This document shows, piece after piece, positions 1 through 8,763 of a stretch of DNA of 64,000 nt. A program made the position numbers and the translations under genes. The DNA lies in contig NZ_JFHD01000013.1 in assembly GCF_000698575.1 (NCBI RefSeq), positions 104,887-168,886 on the forward strand, in the 5' to 3' direction. The notes beneath the pieces are model-generated. The model did not search any database, was not told where the DNA came from, and saw only the letters and a program-made list of their open reading frames with translations. Every line of letters begins with the position of its first letter. The first letter of the stretch is position 1. The DNA comes from Caballeronia zhejiangensis. Lineage in GTDB: Bacteria > Pseudomonadota > Gammaproteobacteria > Burkholderiales > Burkholderiaceae.

Positions 1-200
1 GCAAGCAGCAACTGGCCGACCGGATCGTCCACCGGAAAGAACAGCTTGCCGATGGTCAGCGCGAAGAACGCATAGACGATGAAGTCGTAAAACTCGAGCG
101 CGTTGCCGACCGCCGCCGCCAGAACGAGCCGCGTGCGCGCCGCGCGGCTGGTTTGCATCGAAGGATTCGCGGGCGCGCTGGCAAAGGTAGGTGCGTTCAT
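1..200 (-). CDS. MHS-family MFS transporter, N-terminal part (cut by window edge)
   Basis: Translating the minus strand from the ATG at 200 gives about 66 residues with the stretch GNALEFYDFIVYAFFA, followed by LTIGKLFFP. This is typical of the first membrane segment of metabolite:H+ symporters (citrate, tricarballylate or ketoglutarate type). The rest of the gene lies beyond base 1. Only 16 bases separate the stop of the M20 hydrolase from this start, so the two are probably co-transcribed and the transporter may import the hydrolase substrate or a related acid. The substrate cannot be read from this fragment. The Shine-Dalgarno sequence is weak (GGAATC). Confidence 0.8.
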   Translation of the reverse strand, partial: MNAPTFASAPANPSMQTSRAARTRLVLAAAVGNALEFYDFIVYAFFALTIGKLFFPVDDPVGQLLL

Positions 201-216
201 GATGGATTCCGAAGGA

Positions 217-1398
217 TCAGTCGGCGAGCCAGGCTTCGGCCAGGCGCACCCAGTAGCTCGCGCCGATCGCGAGGATGTCGTCGTTGAAATCGTAGCCGGG
301 GTTGTGCACCATGCAGCCGCCCTTCGAGCCGATGCCGTTGCCGATCCACGCATACGTGCCGGGGCACGCTTCGAGCATGAAGGCGAAGTCTTCGCTGCCC
401 ATCAGCGGACGCGCGGCCGGATCGACGCGTTGCGCGCCGAGCATTTTCGTCGCGACATCGGTGGCGAAGGCGGTCGGTTCCGCGTGATTCACGAGCACCG
501 GATAGCCGAGTTCGTAGTCGATGTCGGCCGTGCAGCCGAACGCCAATGCCTGCGCGTTCACGAGCGCGGTGATGCGCTCCTGAAGCTGCTTGCGCACGCC
601 CGCGTCGAGCGCGCGCACGGAGAGCTTCATCAGCGCGGTCTCGGGGATCACGTTGCACGCCTCGCCCGCCTGCACGCTGCCGACGGTGACGACCGCGGAT
701 TTCTGCGCATCCACTTCGCGCGCGACGATGCTGTTGAGACCGAGCATGATCGATGCGACCGCGGGCATCGGATCGCATGCGACGTGCGGCATCGCGCCAT
801 GTCCGCCGACGCCGCGCACGGTGATGTTCACCCGATCCGACGACGCCATGCCCGGACCCGGCGTGAAGAACATGTCGCCCGCGGGCAGGCCGGGCATGTT
901 GTGCAGGCCGAACACGGCGTCGCACGGGAATTTTTCGAAGAGACCGTCTTCGATCATCGCGCGCGCGCCCGCCTCGCCTTCCTCGGCGGGCTGGAAAATC
1001 ACGATCAGCGTGCCCGAGAACTGGCGGCTTTCGGCGAGATGGCGCGCGGCGCACAGAAGCATCGCGGTGTGGCCGTCGTGGCCGCATGCGTGCATCGTGC
1101 GCGCGTGTTTGCTGGAATACGGCAGGCCGGTGGCTTCCTCGATCGGCAACGCGTCCATGTCGGCGCGCAGTGCGATGCGCTTGCCGCCCTCGCCTTCCGT
1201 CAACACGCCGACGACGCCCGTCTTGCCCAGCCCGCGATGCACTTCGTAGCCCCATTGCGCGAGCAATCCCGCGACGAGATCGCTGGTTTGCGTTTCCTCA
1301 TACGCAAGTTCCGGATGCGCGTGAATGCGCCGGCGCACATCGACGAATTCCGATGCGATGGCGGCAATGCCGGGGATGACGGGCTCGACTGACAACAT
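217..1398 (-). CDS. M20-family amidohydrolase (hippurate hydrolase-like)
   Basis: This is a cytoplasmic metal-dependent amidohydrolase of the M20D group (hippurate hydrolase, IAA-amino acid hydrolase). The metal-binding stretch HACGHDGH is at residues 103-110 and the catalytic acidic pair in FQPAEEGE at about 139-140. The C-terminal half carries MGSEDFAFM, and length (393 aa) fits the family. I chose the start at 1398 because AAGGAG lies 7 bases upstream; an in-frame ATG at 1440 has no such support. It is divergent from the LysR regulator at 1516, which is the likely regulator, and followed 16 bases later by a transporter. The true substrate (N-acyl or N-aroyl amino acid) is unknown. Confidence 0.85.
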   Translation of the reverse strand: MLSVEPVIPGIAAIASEFVDVRRRIHAHPELAYEETQTSDLVAGLLAQWGYEVHRGLGKTGVVGVLTEGEGGKRIALRADMDALPIEEATGLPYSSKHARTMHACGHDGHTAMLLCAARHLAESRQFSGTLIVIFQPAEEGEAGARAMIEDGLFEKFPCDAVFGLHNMPGLPAGDMFFTPGPGMASSDRVNITVRGVGGHGAMPHVACDPMPAVASIMLGLNSIVAREVDAQKSAVVTVGSVQAGEACNVIPETALMKLSVRALDAGVRKQLQERITALVNAQALAFGCTADIDYELGYPVLVNHAEPTAFATDVATKMLGAQRVDPAARPLMGSEDFAFMLEACPGTYAWIGNGIGSKGGCMVHNPGYDFNDDILAIGASYWVRLAEAWLAD

Positions 1399-1515
1399 AT
1401 GACGCTCCTTGCTCGATGCGATTCGATGTGTGCCAAGCATATAAAGCCGATAAGCAAACCAAAAGACGGTAAATTTATTGCGTGATGACTATTAGTTGTC
1501 GGCGATAACCCTAGG

Positions 1516-2424
1516 ATGTCGGCCATGAGCATGAAATATCATCAGTTGCGCGCTTTCCTGACGACCGCCGAGCAAGGCAGCATTCGCGCGGCCGCGCGCA
1601 GCCTTCATTTGTCGCAAGCGGCGCTGACTAAGGCGATCAAGGAACTGGAACAGGATCTGGGCGTACCGCTCGTGTTGCGCACCGCGCGCGGCGTGCAACT
1701 GACGGCGTTCGGGCAGCAGTTGCGCGTGCGGGCGCATCTGATCGTCAGCGAAATGCGCCGCGCGGAAGACGACATCGCGCAGATGAAAGGCGCCGGCGCG
1801 GGCAGCGTGAGCGCGGCCGTCACGCCGACTGCCGCGCTATCGATATTGCCGCAGGCGTATCGGGCGTTTCGCAAGCAGATGCCGGACGCGCGCGTGAGTT
1901 TCATCGAAGGCTTTCCGGGCGTCGCGATGCCGCGTCTGCGCGATGGTTCGCTGGACTTCGTCGTGGCGGTCGTCGTGCCCGAACATCTCGCGCCGGAGTT
2001 CGATCACATCGAGCTGTACGAGAGCCGCTCGGCGATCGTCGGGCGCGCGGATCATCCGTTGCGGCACTGCACGTCGCTCGCGGAGTTGTCGGATGCGGAG
2101 TGGCTGCTGAATCCGTCGCCGGAAAGTTCGACGCAGGCGCTGCTCGATTCGTACGCCGAGCGCGGTCTGATGGTGCCCAAACGCGTGATCGAATGTCCGA
2201 GCTTCATCATCGCGCACGGGTTGTTGCGTGGCTCGGATGCGCTCGCCGCGATGCCCGCCGCGTTGCTGGAACATCCATGGGTCGGCGAAGGGCTCGCGAT
2301 CTTTCCTATCGTTGATCCGTTGCCTGCCGTGTCGGTGCGAATCGTGACGCGCAGGGACAGTCCGCTGACGCCCGCTGCGACGTTGATGCTGGAGTGCTTG
2401 CGGCACGCGGCGCGGGGACAGTGA
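1516..2424 (+). CDS. LysR-family transcriptional regulator
   Basis: The N-terminal 60 residues form the winged helix of LysR proteins (QLRAFLTTAEQGSIRAAARSL, then LSQAALTKAIKELEQDLGVPL). The remaining 240 residues fit the periplasmic-binding-protein-like effector domain. Length (302 aa) is normal. ATGs at 1516, 1525 and 1531 are in frame; the one at 1525 has AGG at a better distance, so the protein may be three residues shorter. The gene is divergent from the M20 hydrolase/transporter pair, the usual arrangement of a LysR regulator with its target. The 117-base intergenic region is A+T-rich and would hold the operator; no clear T-N11-A palindrome stood out. Confidence 0.85.
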   Translation: MSAMSMKYHQLRAFLTTAEQGSIRAAARSLHLSQAALTKAIKELEQDLGVPLVLRTARGVQLTAFGQQLRVRAHLIVSEMRRAEDDIAQMKGAGAGSVSAAVTPTAALSILPQAYRAFRKQMPDARVSFIEGFPGVAMPRLRDGSLDFVVAVVVPEHLAPEFDHIELYESRSAIVGRADHPLRHCTSLAELSDAEWLLNPSPESSTQALLDSYAERGLMVPKRVIECPSFIIAHGLLRGSDALAAMPAALLEHPWVGEGLAIFPIVDPLPAVSVRIVTRRDSPLTPAATLMLECLRHAARGQ

Positions 2425-2638
2425 GGCAGGTGCGCTTCAAGAAGATTCCGGATTCGTGGAATAGACAGCGAGAATCGGGGCTGTGAGGAGGAATGCACTC
2501 ACTTTTTCTGGACGATCATTGCATCAGTCGATGCCTATCCGAATTAGCGACTAAACTCCAAAGAGGCGTCGGTGCATGCGTCCAACGTCTGCGCCCAAAC
2601 AGTCACGATCCAGACGTGCAAGCGAAGGAGGCAGACCC

Positions 2639-2881
2639 ATGCCGAAAACCGTTCGAACCCCTGAGCAGATTCGCGACGAACTGCAAAGCCGCATGGCCAA
2701 AATCTCCGCTGACGCGCCGGGAGCCTTGCGCGTGCGCATACCGCTGCCAGAGCGGCATCCGCCCGACGCATCCGGCCGCAACTGGAACATCGTGCCGCTC
2801 AACGACCTCGGTGCGGACTATGTACATCACGTCGAGAAGGTGATCGAAGACATGCGTACCGAGTTCGTGCTGCCAGATTGA
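2639..2881 (+). CDS. Small conserved hypothetical protein (80 aa)
   Basis: The ATG at 2639 is preceded by a strong GAAGGAGG at 2624-2631, which argues that this short frame is translated. An upstream in-frame ATG at 2576 has no such site. The product is hydrophilic, without signal peptide or membrane segment, and contains an acidic end (VEKVIEDMRTEFVLPD). I do not recognise a family. It stands alone between the LysR gene and the convergent PsiE-like gene. The 214 bases before it hold no other feature I can support. Confidence 0.6.
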   Translation: MPKTVRTPEQIRDELQSRMAKISADAPGALRVRIPLPERHPPDASGRNWNIVPLNDLGADYVHHVEKVIEDMRTEFVLPD

Positions 2882-2914
2882 CGCTGAAAGCATCGGCAGC
2901 ACGCCAACAGAATA

Positions 2915-3430
2915 TCAATCGCGCTTTTCGCGATCCCGCGCGGCGCGCTCTGCAATCGCCGCATCGACGGGATCGTCGCGTTGCCGCATTAGCCAGTAGA
3001 CGCTGCCGAGCGCGATCAGCGCGGCCGCCAGTGCGGCAATGCGGCCCGGGTCCGTGGCTGGATCAAGGATGATGAACTTGCGCGCTATCGCGAGCATCGC
3101 CACGAGAAGCACTGTCTTGACCTGCACGATGTGATCGCGTCTTAACATGACGCGAGTGATCGAATGCTTGAATTCCATCGCGATCAACAACGTCATCACC
3201 ATGCCGAAAACCGCCTGAAAGATCGCATGATCCAGCGGATCGAGCGCCCCCGACAGCGTCAGCGCTATGACCGCCCGAATCAACTGCCACAGCGATACGA
3301 CGATGATCACCGAGATCACGACGCTCAGGATGTGGGCGATGATCTGCTCGAAGCGCTCGTAGAAGGTCAGCACGCGCCATTGCAGCCGATATTCGTCGAG
3401 CTTCATGCGAATCTGGGTTGGCTTGCTCAT
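2915..3430 (-). CDS. PsiE-like membrane protein
   Basis: The 171-residue product has four hydrophobic segments (about residues 28-50, 62-84, 99-116 and 125-145) and resembles the phosphate-starvation-inducible E (PsiE) family of small inner-membrane proteins of unknown function. Family features seen are the FEQIIAHILSVVISVIIVVSLWQL segment and MEFKHSI after the second helix. The frame is open to 3514, but the start at 3430 (MSKPTQIRMKLDEYR) gives a sensible cytoplasmic N-terminus; no good ribosome site decides this. It converges on the small gene ending at 2881. The family call rests on hydrophobic pattern plus short motifs. Confidence 0.55.
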   Translation of the reverse strand: MSKPTQIRMKLDEYRLQWRVLTFYERFEQIIAHILSVVISVIIVVSLWQLIRAVIALTLSGALDPLDHAIFQAVFGMVMTLLIAMEFKHSITRVMLRRDHIVQVKTVLLVAMLAIARKFIILDPATDPGRIAALAAALIALGSVYWLMRQRDDPVDAAIAERAARDREKRD

Positions 3431-3750
3431 GGATGGGGTCGCAGAGAGACTCGGGCACGGAGTGACGCCGACATCGCGTAGCGAGCCCAAGCCGGGCCTA
3501 TGACGTTGAGCCATGCGTGCGGCGTTTTCTTTCGTCTACGTGCTGATTCTTTTCTCTTGTCTGCTGTGCACGATGCGTCACATCGCACCCCTCAGCAATC
3601 GTTGGGCCGCCAACGCTGGTGTAATGAACGCATGCGCGGCGCGCCTGACAGCGTCGCCGGTTTGCCTCGGCCGCGAAGGCGTTAGCTGGATTCTCGTTCA
3701 GTCGTCTGGAGCTCGGGAGTACGTCACAAACCACAAAGCCCGCACGATGT
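3431..3750. other. Intergenic region without a supported gene
   Basis: The 320 bases between the PsiE-like gene and the outer-membrane protein gene hold a plus-strand frame (3513-3767, 84 codons) with a hydrophobic start but no ribosome-binding site or family match. I treat it as chance and see nothing else. Confidence 0.4.
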
Positions 3751-4269
3751 TCAGAATCGCATTCTGAGCATGAACCCAAGCGTGAATGGAAGATCGCTCG
3801 AAGGGATCGGCGGAATCAGGATGATGTTCGCGCCGACGCGCTTGTATTCCAGCATGATGAGCGGCGCGGCAACCGGACCGACCGTATGGTTATGGCCGAG
3901 GCCGTAGCTGCCGTAGTCGTAGCCGGAGATGAGCCCGGCCATGACTGCGAGCCTGATGTAATTCCAGTGAAGGAAGTCCGGTCCCCACACGCCGCCGCCG
4001 TAGAACGACGGCTTCGACAGCGAATTGCGAAAGTAGCCGCCTGTCACCGCCCATTGCGGCGTGACCCAGCATTCCACGCCGATGCCCGGATTGAATTGCT
4101 CGAAGTCCTTGTCCGGGTGAAAGTGATGCGAAGCGACCATCGCGTCGAGCCAGAGACCGTCGCCGCACCAGCTTGCGTGCGCGGCGGGCGTCCAGCCCAG
4201 CGCGACGAGCGCGGCAACCGCCGACAAGTGCGCGCGAAACGTTCGGAATCGGGACAGCCATGTGCACAT
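3751..4269 (-). CDS. Secreted or outer-membrane beta-barrel protein, hypothetical
   Basis: The N-terminus has a signal peptide (basic start, hydrophobic stretch AVAALVALGW, likely cleavage after AAHA near residue 32). The mature part of about 140 residues alternates polar and hydrophobic residues and is rich in Gly and aromatics, and ends in LRMRF. A terminal phenylalanine after short amphipathic strands is typical of outer-membrane barrels assembled by BAM. The stretch HFHPDKDFEQFNPGIGVE resembles small 8-stranded barrel enzymes of lipid modification (PagL/PagP type), but no catalytic triad can be assigned. Divergent from the YceI lipoprotein gene. Confidence 0.5.
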   Translation of the reverse strand: MCTWLSRFRTFRAHLSAVAALVALGWTPAAHASWCGDGLWLDAMVASHHFHPDKDFEQFNPGIGVECWVTPQWAVTGGYFRNSLSKPSFYGGGVWGPDFLHWNYIRLAVMAGLISGYDYGSYGLGHNHTVGPVAAPLIMLEYKRVGANIILIPPIPSSDLPFTLGFMLRMRF

Positions 4270-4449
4270 GTTTTATCCGCCAACGCGCGTACGGTGGCGC
4301 CGCTTTTTTGAGATGTAGGTCGAGGCGAACTCTACCCGATCGCGACATTTTCGTGTGTGCTGACGAAAAGTCCGTGACGGCTTGCGCGCGTTCGGATGAT
4401 CTCGGCGAAACTTGTCGACGTTCTATTTTTGTTTTCGAGGCAATGCGCG

Positions 4450-5088
4450 ATGAAGGCTTATAAGCGTCTCGTTCTTTTTCTCGCGGCGATCGCATTGACG
4501 GCGTGCACGCCGCTTCAGGTCGTGACGCATCACGTTTCGTCGAGTGAATCGAGCGTGCCGGCAGGACGTTATCAGCTCGATCCGCATCACTGGAACGTGA
4601 GTTTCGACGTCGATCATTTCCACTACTCGCGCTTCGTCATCCGATTCGATAAGACCACGGCGCAACTCGACTGGAACGCGGACGGAATGTCCGGAAGCTC
4701 GGTACGCGCGCGAATCGACGCGTCCAGCGTCAACACCAATGTGCCGCTGCTCGATCGCATGCTGAAAGGGCCGGACATGTTCGATGGCGCGCGTTATCCG
4801 GACATCGTTTTCGTCAGCACGGCGTTTCAACGCACCGGCGAAGACAAGGGCATATTGACGGGCGATCTGACGATACGCGGCACGACGAAGCCGGTCACGC
4901 TCAACGTGACGTTCAACGGTCACGCGGTCAATCCGCTCACGAAGCAGGAAACGCTGGGCTTCTCCGCCGACGGACATTTCAGCCGCGCTCAGTTCGGACT
5001 GACGACGTGGTATCCGGCCGTCGGCGACGATGTGCACGTCGCCATTCAGGCCGAATTTTCGAAGGCGTCTGCGGACAACGCGCCGTGA
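4450..5088 (+). CDS. YceI-family lipoprotein
   Basis: YceI proteins have a lipocalin-like barrel that binds isoprenoid or amide lipids in the periplasm. Here the signal LFLAAIALTAC ends in a lipobox, so Cys18 (counting from 4450) would be lipidated. The mature part shows the family pattern: YQLDPHHWNVSFDVDHF near the start, a middle motif with ARYPDIVFVS, then LTGDLTIRGTTKPVTLNVTF. The start at 4450 puts the signal peptide at the true N-terminus; the frame is open 18 codons further up. It converges on tdh with only 10 bases between the stops. Confidence 0.85.
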   Translation: MKAYKRLVLFLAAIALTACTPLQVVTHHVSSSESSVPAGRYQLDPHHWNVSFDVDHFHYSRFVIRFDKTTAQLDWNADGMSGSSVRARIDASSVNTNVPLLDRMLKGPDMFDGARYPDIVFVSTAFQRTGEDKGILTGDLTIRGTTKPVTLNVTFNGHAVNPLTKQETLGFSADGHFSRAQFGLTTWYPAVGDDVHVAIQAEFSKASADNAP

Positions 5089-5098
5089 TGCGTGCCGC

Positions 5099-6136
5099 TC
5101 AGGCCGCGACGGCGGTCCAGTCGAGCACGACCTTGCCGCTGTTGCCGGAAAGCATCGTGTCGAATGCGCGCTGATAGTCGTCGACGGGAAACGTGTGCGT
5201 CAGGATCGGGGAGAGATCGAGGCCGCTTTGCAGCATCGCGACCATCTTGTACCAGGTCTCGAACATCTCGCGTCCGTAGATGCCCTTGATTTCGAGTCCC
5301 TTGAAAATCACCTGATTCCAGTCGATGGCGGTCTGCGCCGGCGGAATGCCGAGCAGTGCGACCTTGCCGCCGTGATTCATCGATTCGAGCATCGCCGTGA
5401 ATGCGCTCGGCACGCCGGACATTTCCAGGCCCACGTCGAATCCTTCGGTCATGCCGAGTTCGCTCATCACGTCGCGCAGGTTTTCGTTCGCCACGTTGAC
5501 CGCGCGCGTCGCGCCCATCTTGCGGGCAAGTTCGAGCCGATAGTCGTTCACGTCGGTGATGACGACGTTGCGCGCGCCGACGTGCCGCGCGATCGCCGCA
5601 GCCATCACGCCGATCGGCCCGGCGCCGGTAATCAGCACATCCTCGCCGACGAGATTGAACGAGAGGGCAGTGTGCGTCGCGTTGCCGAACGGATCGAAGA
5701 TCGCAGCGAGATCGTCGGAAATGTCAGGCGGAATCTTGAACGCGTTGAACGCCGGGATCACGAGAAACTCCGCAAATGCGCCTTCACGATTCACGCCCAC
5801 GCCGACCGTGTTGCGGCACAGGTGACGACGGCCCGCGCGGCAGTTACGACAAAAACCGCATGTGATATGGCCTTCGCCCGACACGCGGTCGCCGATGGCG
5901 AAGCCGCGTACTTCCTGTCCCATCTCCACGATTTCGCCGACGTACTCGTGACCGACATGCATCGGCACCGGAATCGTCTTCTGCGCCCATTCGTCCCATT
6001 TCCAGATGTGGATGTCGGTGCCGCAGATCGCCGTCTTGCGGATGCGGATGAGAACGTCGTTGTGACCGACTTCGGGTCGCTTCACGCGCGTCAGGGTGAG
6101 GCCGGGTGCGCGTTCGAGTTTGGCGAGGGCTTTCAT
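5099..6136 (-). CDS. tdh: L-threonine 3-dehydrogenase
   Basis: Zinc-dependent dehydrogenase that oxidises L-threonine to 2-amino-3-ketobutyrate with NAD+. Catalytic zinc ligands are seen in AICGTDIH and GHEYVGEI; the structural zinc site has four cysteines in [17 protein letters not shown]. The nucleotide-binding motif is [10 protein letters not shown] followed by VITDVND. The 345-residue length fits E. coli Tdh. The start at 6136 gives [12 protein letters not shown], the usual N-terminus; the frame is open 45 codons further. It lies downstream of kbl in the same direction, 82 bases apart, so the two steps from threonine to glycine are probably co-transcribed. Confidence 0.93.
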   Translation of the reverse strand: MKALAKLERAPGLTLTRVKRPEVGHNDVLIRIRKTAICGTDIHIWKWDEWAQKTIPVPMHVGHEYVGEIVEMGQEVRGFAIGDRVSGEGHITCGFCRNCRAGRRHLCRNTVGVGVNREGAFAEFLVIPAFNAFKIPPDISDDLAAIFDPFGNATHTALSFNLVGEDVLITGAGPIGVMAAAIARHVGARNVVITDVNDYRLELARKMGATRAVNVANENLRDVMSELGMTEGFDVGLEMSGVPSAFTAMLESMNHGGKVALLGIPPAQTAIDWNQVIFKGLEIKGIYGREMFETWYKMVAMLQSGLDLSPILTHTFPVDDYQRAFDTMLSGNSGKVVLDWTAVAA

Positions 6137-6203
6137 TGCGTTTGATCCTGGCGTTTGATCCTGGCGTTTGGTCTTGATGATGCTGCTTCGAAGGTCGCGG
6201 GCC

Positions 6204-6220
6204 TTTATGCGCATAAAGTC
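6204..6220 (+). other. parS-like centromere site, copy 1
   Basis: Perfect TTTATGCGCATAAA palindrome followed by GTC. It covers the last codon and the stop of kbl, 11 kb from parA. The same 17-mer recurs at the par genes. Confidence 0.75.
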
Positions 6221-7421
6221 AGCCGATGACGCCGAGGGATCGGCCGACGCGAGCGAACGCATCGACTGCACGATCGATCTGTTCCGGCGTGTGTGCCGCG
6301 CTCATCTGCGTCCGGATGCGCGCGCGTCCTTTCGGCACCACAGGATAGGAAAAGCCAATCACATAGACGCCTTCGTCGAGCAGCGCATCAGCCATCTTGG
6401 ACGCGAGTTGAGCGTCGCCGAGCATGACCGGAATGATCGGATGTTCACCGGGGACAAGATCGAAGCCGAGCGCGGACATCGCCTTGCGGAAGTGCGCCCC
6501 GTTCTCGCGGACGCGCCGGCGCAACGTCGCGCCTTCGTCGCTCGCGAGCAGTTCAAGCACTTTCAGCGATGCCGCGGCGATGTTCGGTGCCAACGTGTTC
6601 GAGAAAAGATACGGCCGGCTGCGCTGACGCAGCAAATCGATGACTTCCTTATGCGCGGCGACATAGCCGCCTGACGCGCCGCCAAGCGCCTTGCCGAGCG
6701 TGCCGGTAATGATGTCGACGCGATCGAGCACGCCGCAGTGCTCCGGGGTTCCGCGCCCGTTCTCGCCGATGAAGCCGACGGCGTGGGAATCGTCGACCAT
6801 GACGAGCGCACCGTAACGGTCAGCGAGATCGCAGATGCCGGAAAGGTTGGCGATGATGCCGTCCATCGAAAAAACCCCGTCGGTCGCGATCAGCTTGAAG
6901 CGTGCGCCGGCTGCATCGGCTTCCTGAAGACGCGCTTCCAGATCGGCGAGGTCGTTGTTTTTATAGCGCAGACGCCGGGCCTTCGAGAGCCGCACGCCGT
7001 CGATGATGCTGGCGTGATTCAGTTCGTCGCTGATGATCGCGTCTTCTTCGGTCAGCAGCGTTTCGAAGAGGCCGCCGTTTGCATCGAAGCAACTCGAATA
7101 AAGAATGGCGTCGTCCGTTTCGAGAAAACGCGCGATCGCCTGTTCAAGTTCCTTGTGCACGGTCTGCGTGCCGCAGATGAAACGCACGGACGCCATGCCG
7201 AAACCATCGGCGTCCAGTCCGTCCTTCGCGGCCTCGATGAGCCGGCGATCGTCCGCAAGACCCAGGTAGTTGTTCGCGCAGAAGTTCAGCACCGCCGCGC
7301 CGTTCGCGAGCCGAATGTCCGACGACTGCGGACTCGCGATGACGCGCTCCGTCTTGTAGAACCCCGCAGCGCGAATTTCGTCGAGCGTCGAACGCAAATG
7401 GGAGAGATATCGGTCTTTCAT
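6219..7421 (-). CDS. kbl: 2-amino-3-ketobutyrate CoA ligase (glycine C-acetyltransferase)
   Basis: PLP enzyme that cleaves 2-amino-3-ketobutyrate with CoA to glycine and acetyl-CoA. The PLP lysine is in [18 protein letters not shown], preceded by the conserved [10 protein letters not shown] with the PLP aspartate. The N-terminal [11 protein letters not shown] is typical of alpha-oxoamine synthases. At 400 residues it matches E. coli Kbl. I took the start at 7421 ([13 protein letters not shown]); the frame is open for 45 codons upstream but that part looks non-coding. The stop codon lies inside a parS-like site. It shares its promoter region with a divergent XRE-cupin regulator, the likely controller of kbl-tdh. 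Confidence 0.93.
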   Translation of the reverse strand: MKDRYLSHLRSTLDEIRAAGFYKTERVIASPQSSDIRLANGAAVLNFCANNYLGLADDRRLIEAAKDGLDADGFGMASVRFICGTQTVHKELEQAIARFLETDDAILYSSCFDANGGLFETLLTEEDAIISDELNHASIIDGVRLSKARRLRYKNNDLADLEARLQEADAAGARFKLIATDGVFSMDGIIANLSGICDLADRYGALVMVDDSHAVGFIGENGRGTPEHCGVLDRVDIITGTLGKALGGASGGYVAAHKEVIDLLRQRSRPYLFSNTLAPNIAAASLKVLELLASDEGATLRRRVRENGAHFRKAMSALGFDLVPGEHPIIPVMLGDAQLASKMADALLDEGVYVIGFSYPVVPKGRARIRTQMSAAHTPEQIDRAVDAFARVGRSLGVIG

Positions 7422-7519
7422 CGCAATCCTTGTTCTGGGCCTGCCAATGCAATCCGCGCCTCGTGACTCGCGCGCGCCGTCCTTAGCCCTGTTATAGTGC
7501 ATCCATCGCATCGGACATG

Positions 7520-7556
7520 TTCGATATTTCGAACGCATTTCCGATATGCCGAACAC
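7520..7556. promoter_or_regulatory. Candidate operator between kbl and the XRE-cupin regulator
   Basis: A perfect inverted repeat GTTCGA-TATT-TCGAAC (7520-7535) is followed 5 bases later by an imperfect copy with the core CCGATATGCCGAAC (7542-7555). Two adjacent half-palindromic sites with the same TTCGATAT/CCGATAT core between divergent genes suggest the binding site of the XRE regulator. No footprint data; inferred from symmetry and position. Confidence 0.5.
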
Positions 7557-7576
7557 TTTACGGGATTGGTCGATTC

Positions 7577-8179
7577 ATGGCAAGCACGGGTTCAGAGGGA
7601 AAAGCAGCCGATCTGGCGGGCGCAGGCGCAACACCGCCGCGCGTCGGAGAGATCATTCAACGCTTGCGCAGCGAACGGAAGCTGACCCTCGACGATCTGT
7701 CGCGCGCGGCCGGCGTGTCAAAGTCGATGCTGTCGGAGATCGAGCGCGACAAGGCAAATCCGACGATCGCCGTCGCGTGGCGACTGACCAATGCGCTCGG
7801 CATCAGCCTCGACCAATTGTTCGCGCAGCAAAGGCCCGCCGAAGCGATCCGCGTTTCGGGGCTGCATGAAATACCGACCCTGAGTGGGGACAACGGCGGC
7901 TATCAGTTGCGCGTGTGGGGACCGATTGAACTCGCCGGCAAGTTCGAGTGGTACGAACTTACGCTGCAATCGGGCGCCGCGCTCACGTCGAACGCGCACG
8001 AACCGGGAACGCGCGAGCATCTCACAGTGCTGAACGGTTCCGTTGAGGTCGATGCGTCGGGTGCGACGCGTCGTCTGAAGGCGGGGGAAACCGCGCGGTA
8101 TGCCGCGGACGAGGCGCACGCGATCCGGAATGTCGGGCGCGCGGAGGCCAAGGCGTTGCTCGTCGTCATCCACGGCTGA
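7577..8179 (+). CDS. XRE-family regulator with C-terminal cupin domain
   Basis: The 200-residue protein has an N-terminal helix-turn-helix of the XRE/Cro type (IIQRLRSERKLTLDDLSRAAG, then VSKSMLSEIERDKANPTI) and a C-terminal cupin barrel (EHLTVLNGSVEVDASG, AGETARYAADEAHAIRN). Such proteins are local regulators that sense small metabolites with the cupin. ATG 7577 (MASTGSEG) is taken as the start because the inverted repeats at 7520-7556 lie upstream of it; an ATG at 7517 would place them inside the gene. It is divergent from kbl-tdh and may respond to threonine or glycine, but the ligand is not shown by the sequence. Confidence 0.85.
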   Translation: MASTGSEGKAADLAGAGATPPRVGEIIQRLRSERKLTLDDLSRAAGVSKSMLSEIERDKANPTIAVAWRLTNALGISLDQLFAQQRPAEAIRVSGLHEIPTLSGDNGGYQLRVWGPIELAGKFEWYELTLQSGAALTSNAHEPGTREHLTVLNGSVEVDASGATRRLKAGETARYAADEAHAIRNVGRAEAKALLVVIHG

Positions 8180-8198
8180 TGCGCTGAGCGTCCGGAAC

Positions 8199-8215
8199 TT
8201 TTTGCGCATAAAGTC
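8199..8215 (+). other. parS-like site, variant copy
   Basis: TTTTTGCGCATAAAGTC differs from the perfect 17-mer by one base (A to T at position 4). It lies in the intergenic region after the XRE-cupin gene. Confidence 0.45.
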
Positions 8216-8238
8216 GGCGCGCCGCCGTGCGCCCGCCA

Positions 8239-8270
8239 ATAAAAACGGGACGCGCATCGAGCACGTCCCG
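8239..8270 (-). terminator. Rho-independent terminator of the CsbD-like gene
   Basis: Read on the minus strand, CGGGACG (8270-8264) pairs with CGTCCCG (8252-8246) around an 11-base loop and is followed at once by TTTTTATT. It lies 41 bases past the csbD-like stop. Confidence 0.75.
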
Positions 8271-8310
8271 CTCAAAGCGGCGCCGGAGTCGCGGCGCCGG
8301 TTGGCCCGTC

Positions 8311-8499
8311 TTACGGGTTCTTTTTCACGCTGTCCTTCAGATCCTCGCGTGCATCGCCCACGCCTTTTTGGACCTTGCCGGCTGCTTGCTGCATGTCGCC
8401 CTTGGCTTCCTGAGCCGTGTCCCCCGTCATTTTGCCGACGCCCTCGTTGATCTTTCCCTTGACCTGCTTGCCAACGCCTTCGGCTTGATCCTTGTTCAT
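8311..8499 (-). CDS. CsbD-family stress protein (62 aa)
   Basis: Small hydrophilic, glycine- and lysine-rich protein with the CsbD pattern: MNKDQAEGVGKQVKGKINEG at the start, then KMTGDTAQEAKGDMQQAAGKVQ and a lysine-rich end. CsbD proteins are induced by general stress; their biochemical role is unknown. The ATG at 8499 has GGGAGAA 6 bases upstream. The frame extends far upstream but that part is not coding. A clear terminator follows. Confidence 0.85.
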   Translation of the reverse strand: MNKDQAEGVGKQVKGKINEGVGKMTGDTAQEAKGDMQQAAGKVQKGVGDAREDLKDSVKKNP

Positions 8500-8717
8500 G
8501 TCAGTTCTCCCGTGGTTTGCAGCGCTGTTGGCCGCGCGGTGCCGTCGAACGAACGCAGAAACTGCCTGCGCGTTCCGCTCAGGAGTTTCCCAAGCACGGT
8601 TAAACGATGCGCTTTGTCGGCAGGCGCGCATAGCCGCGCATGTCTGAAACGCACGTAGGCGGAATCGCACATACAGCCGGTTCGACTCGCGCGACGCTAT
8701 TTTCATTGCAACAAGTA

Positions 8718-8733
8718 CTGTATATTTGTACAG
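8718..8733. promoter_or_regulatory. LexA-like SOS box
   Basis: CTGTATATTTGTACAG matches the CTGT-N8-ACAG form of LexA boxes of beta- and gammaproteobacteria, with 7-base arms (TACTGTA/TACAGTA, 8716-8735). It lies 31 bases before the ATG of the 118-residue gene at 8764 and overlaps its likely promoter. Inferred from match and position. Confidence 0.65.
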
Positions 8734-8763
8734 TACAATAAGACCGGCTGGAAGGGGTGGATC

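Noticed and set aside
3513..3767. 84-codon frame with hydrophobic start
   Set aside because: No Shine-Dalgarno sequence, no recognisable domain, overlaps the end of the barrel gene on the other strand.
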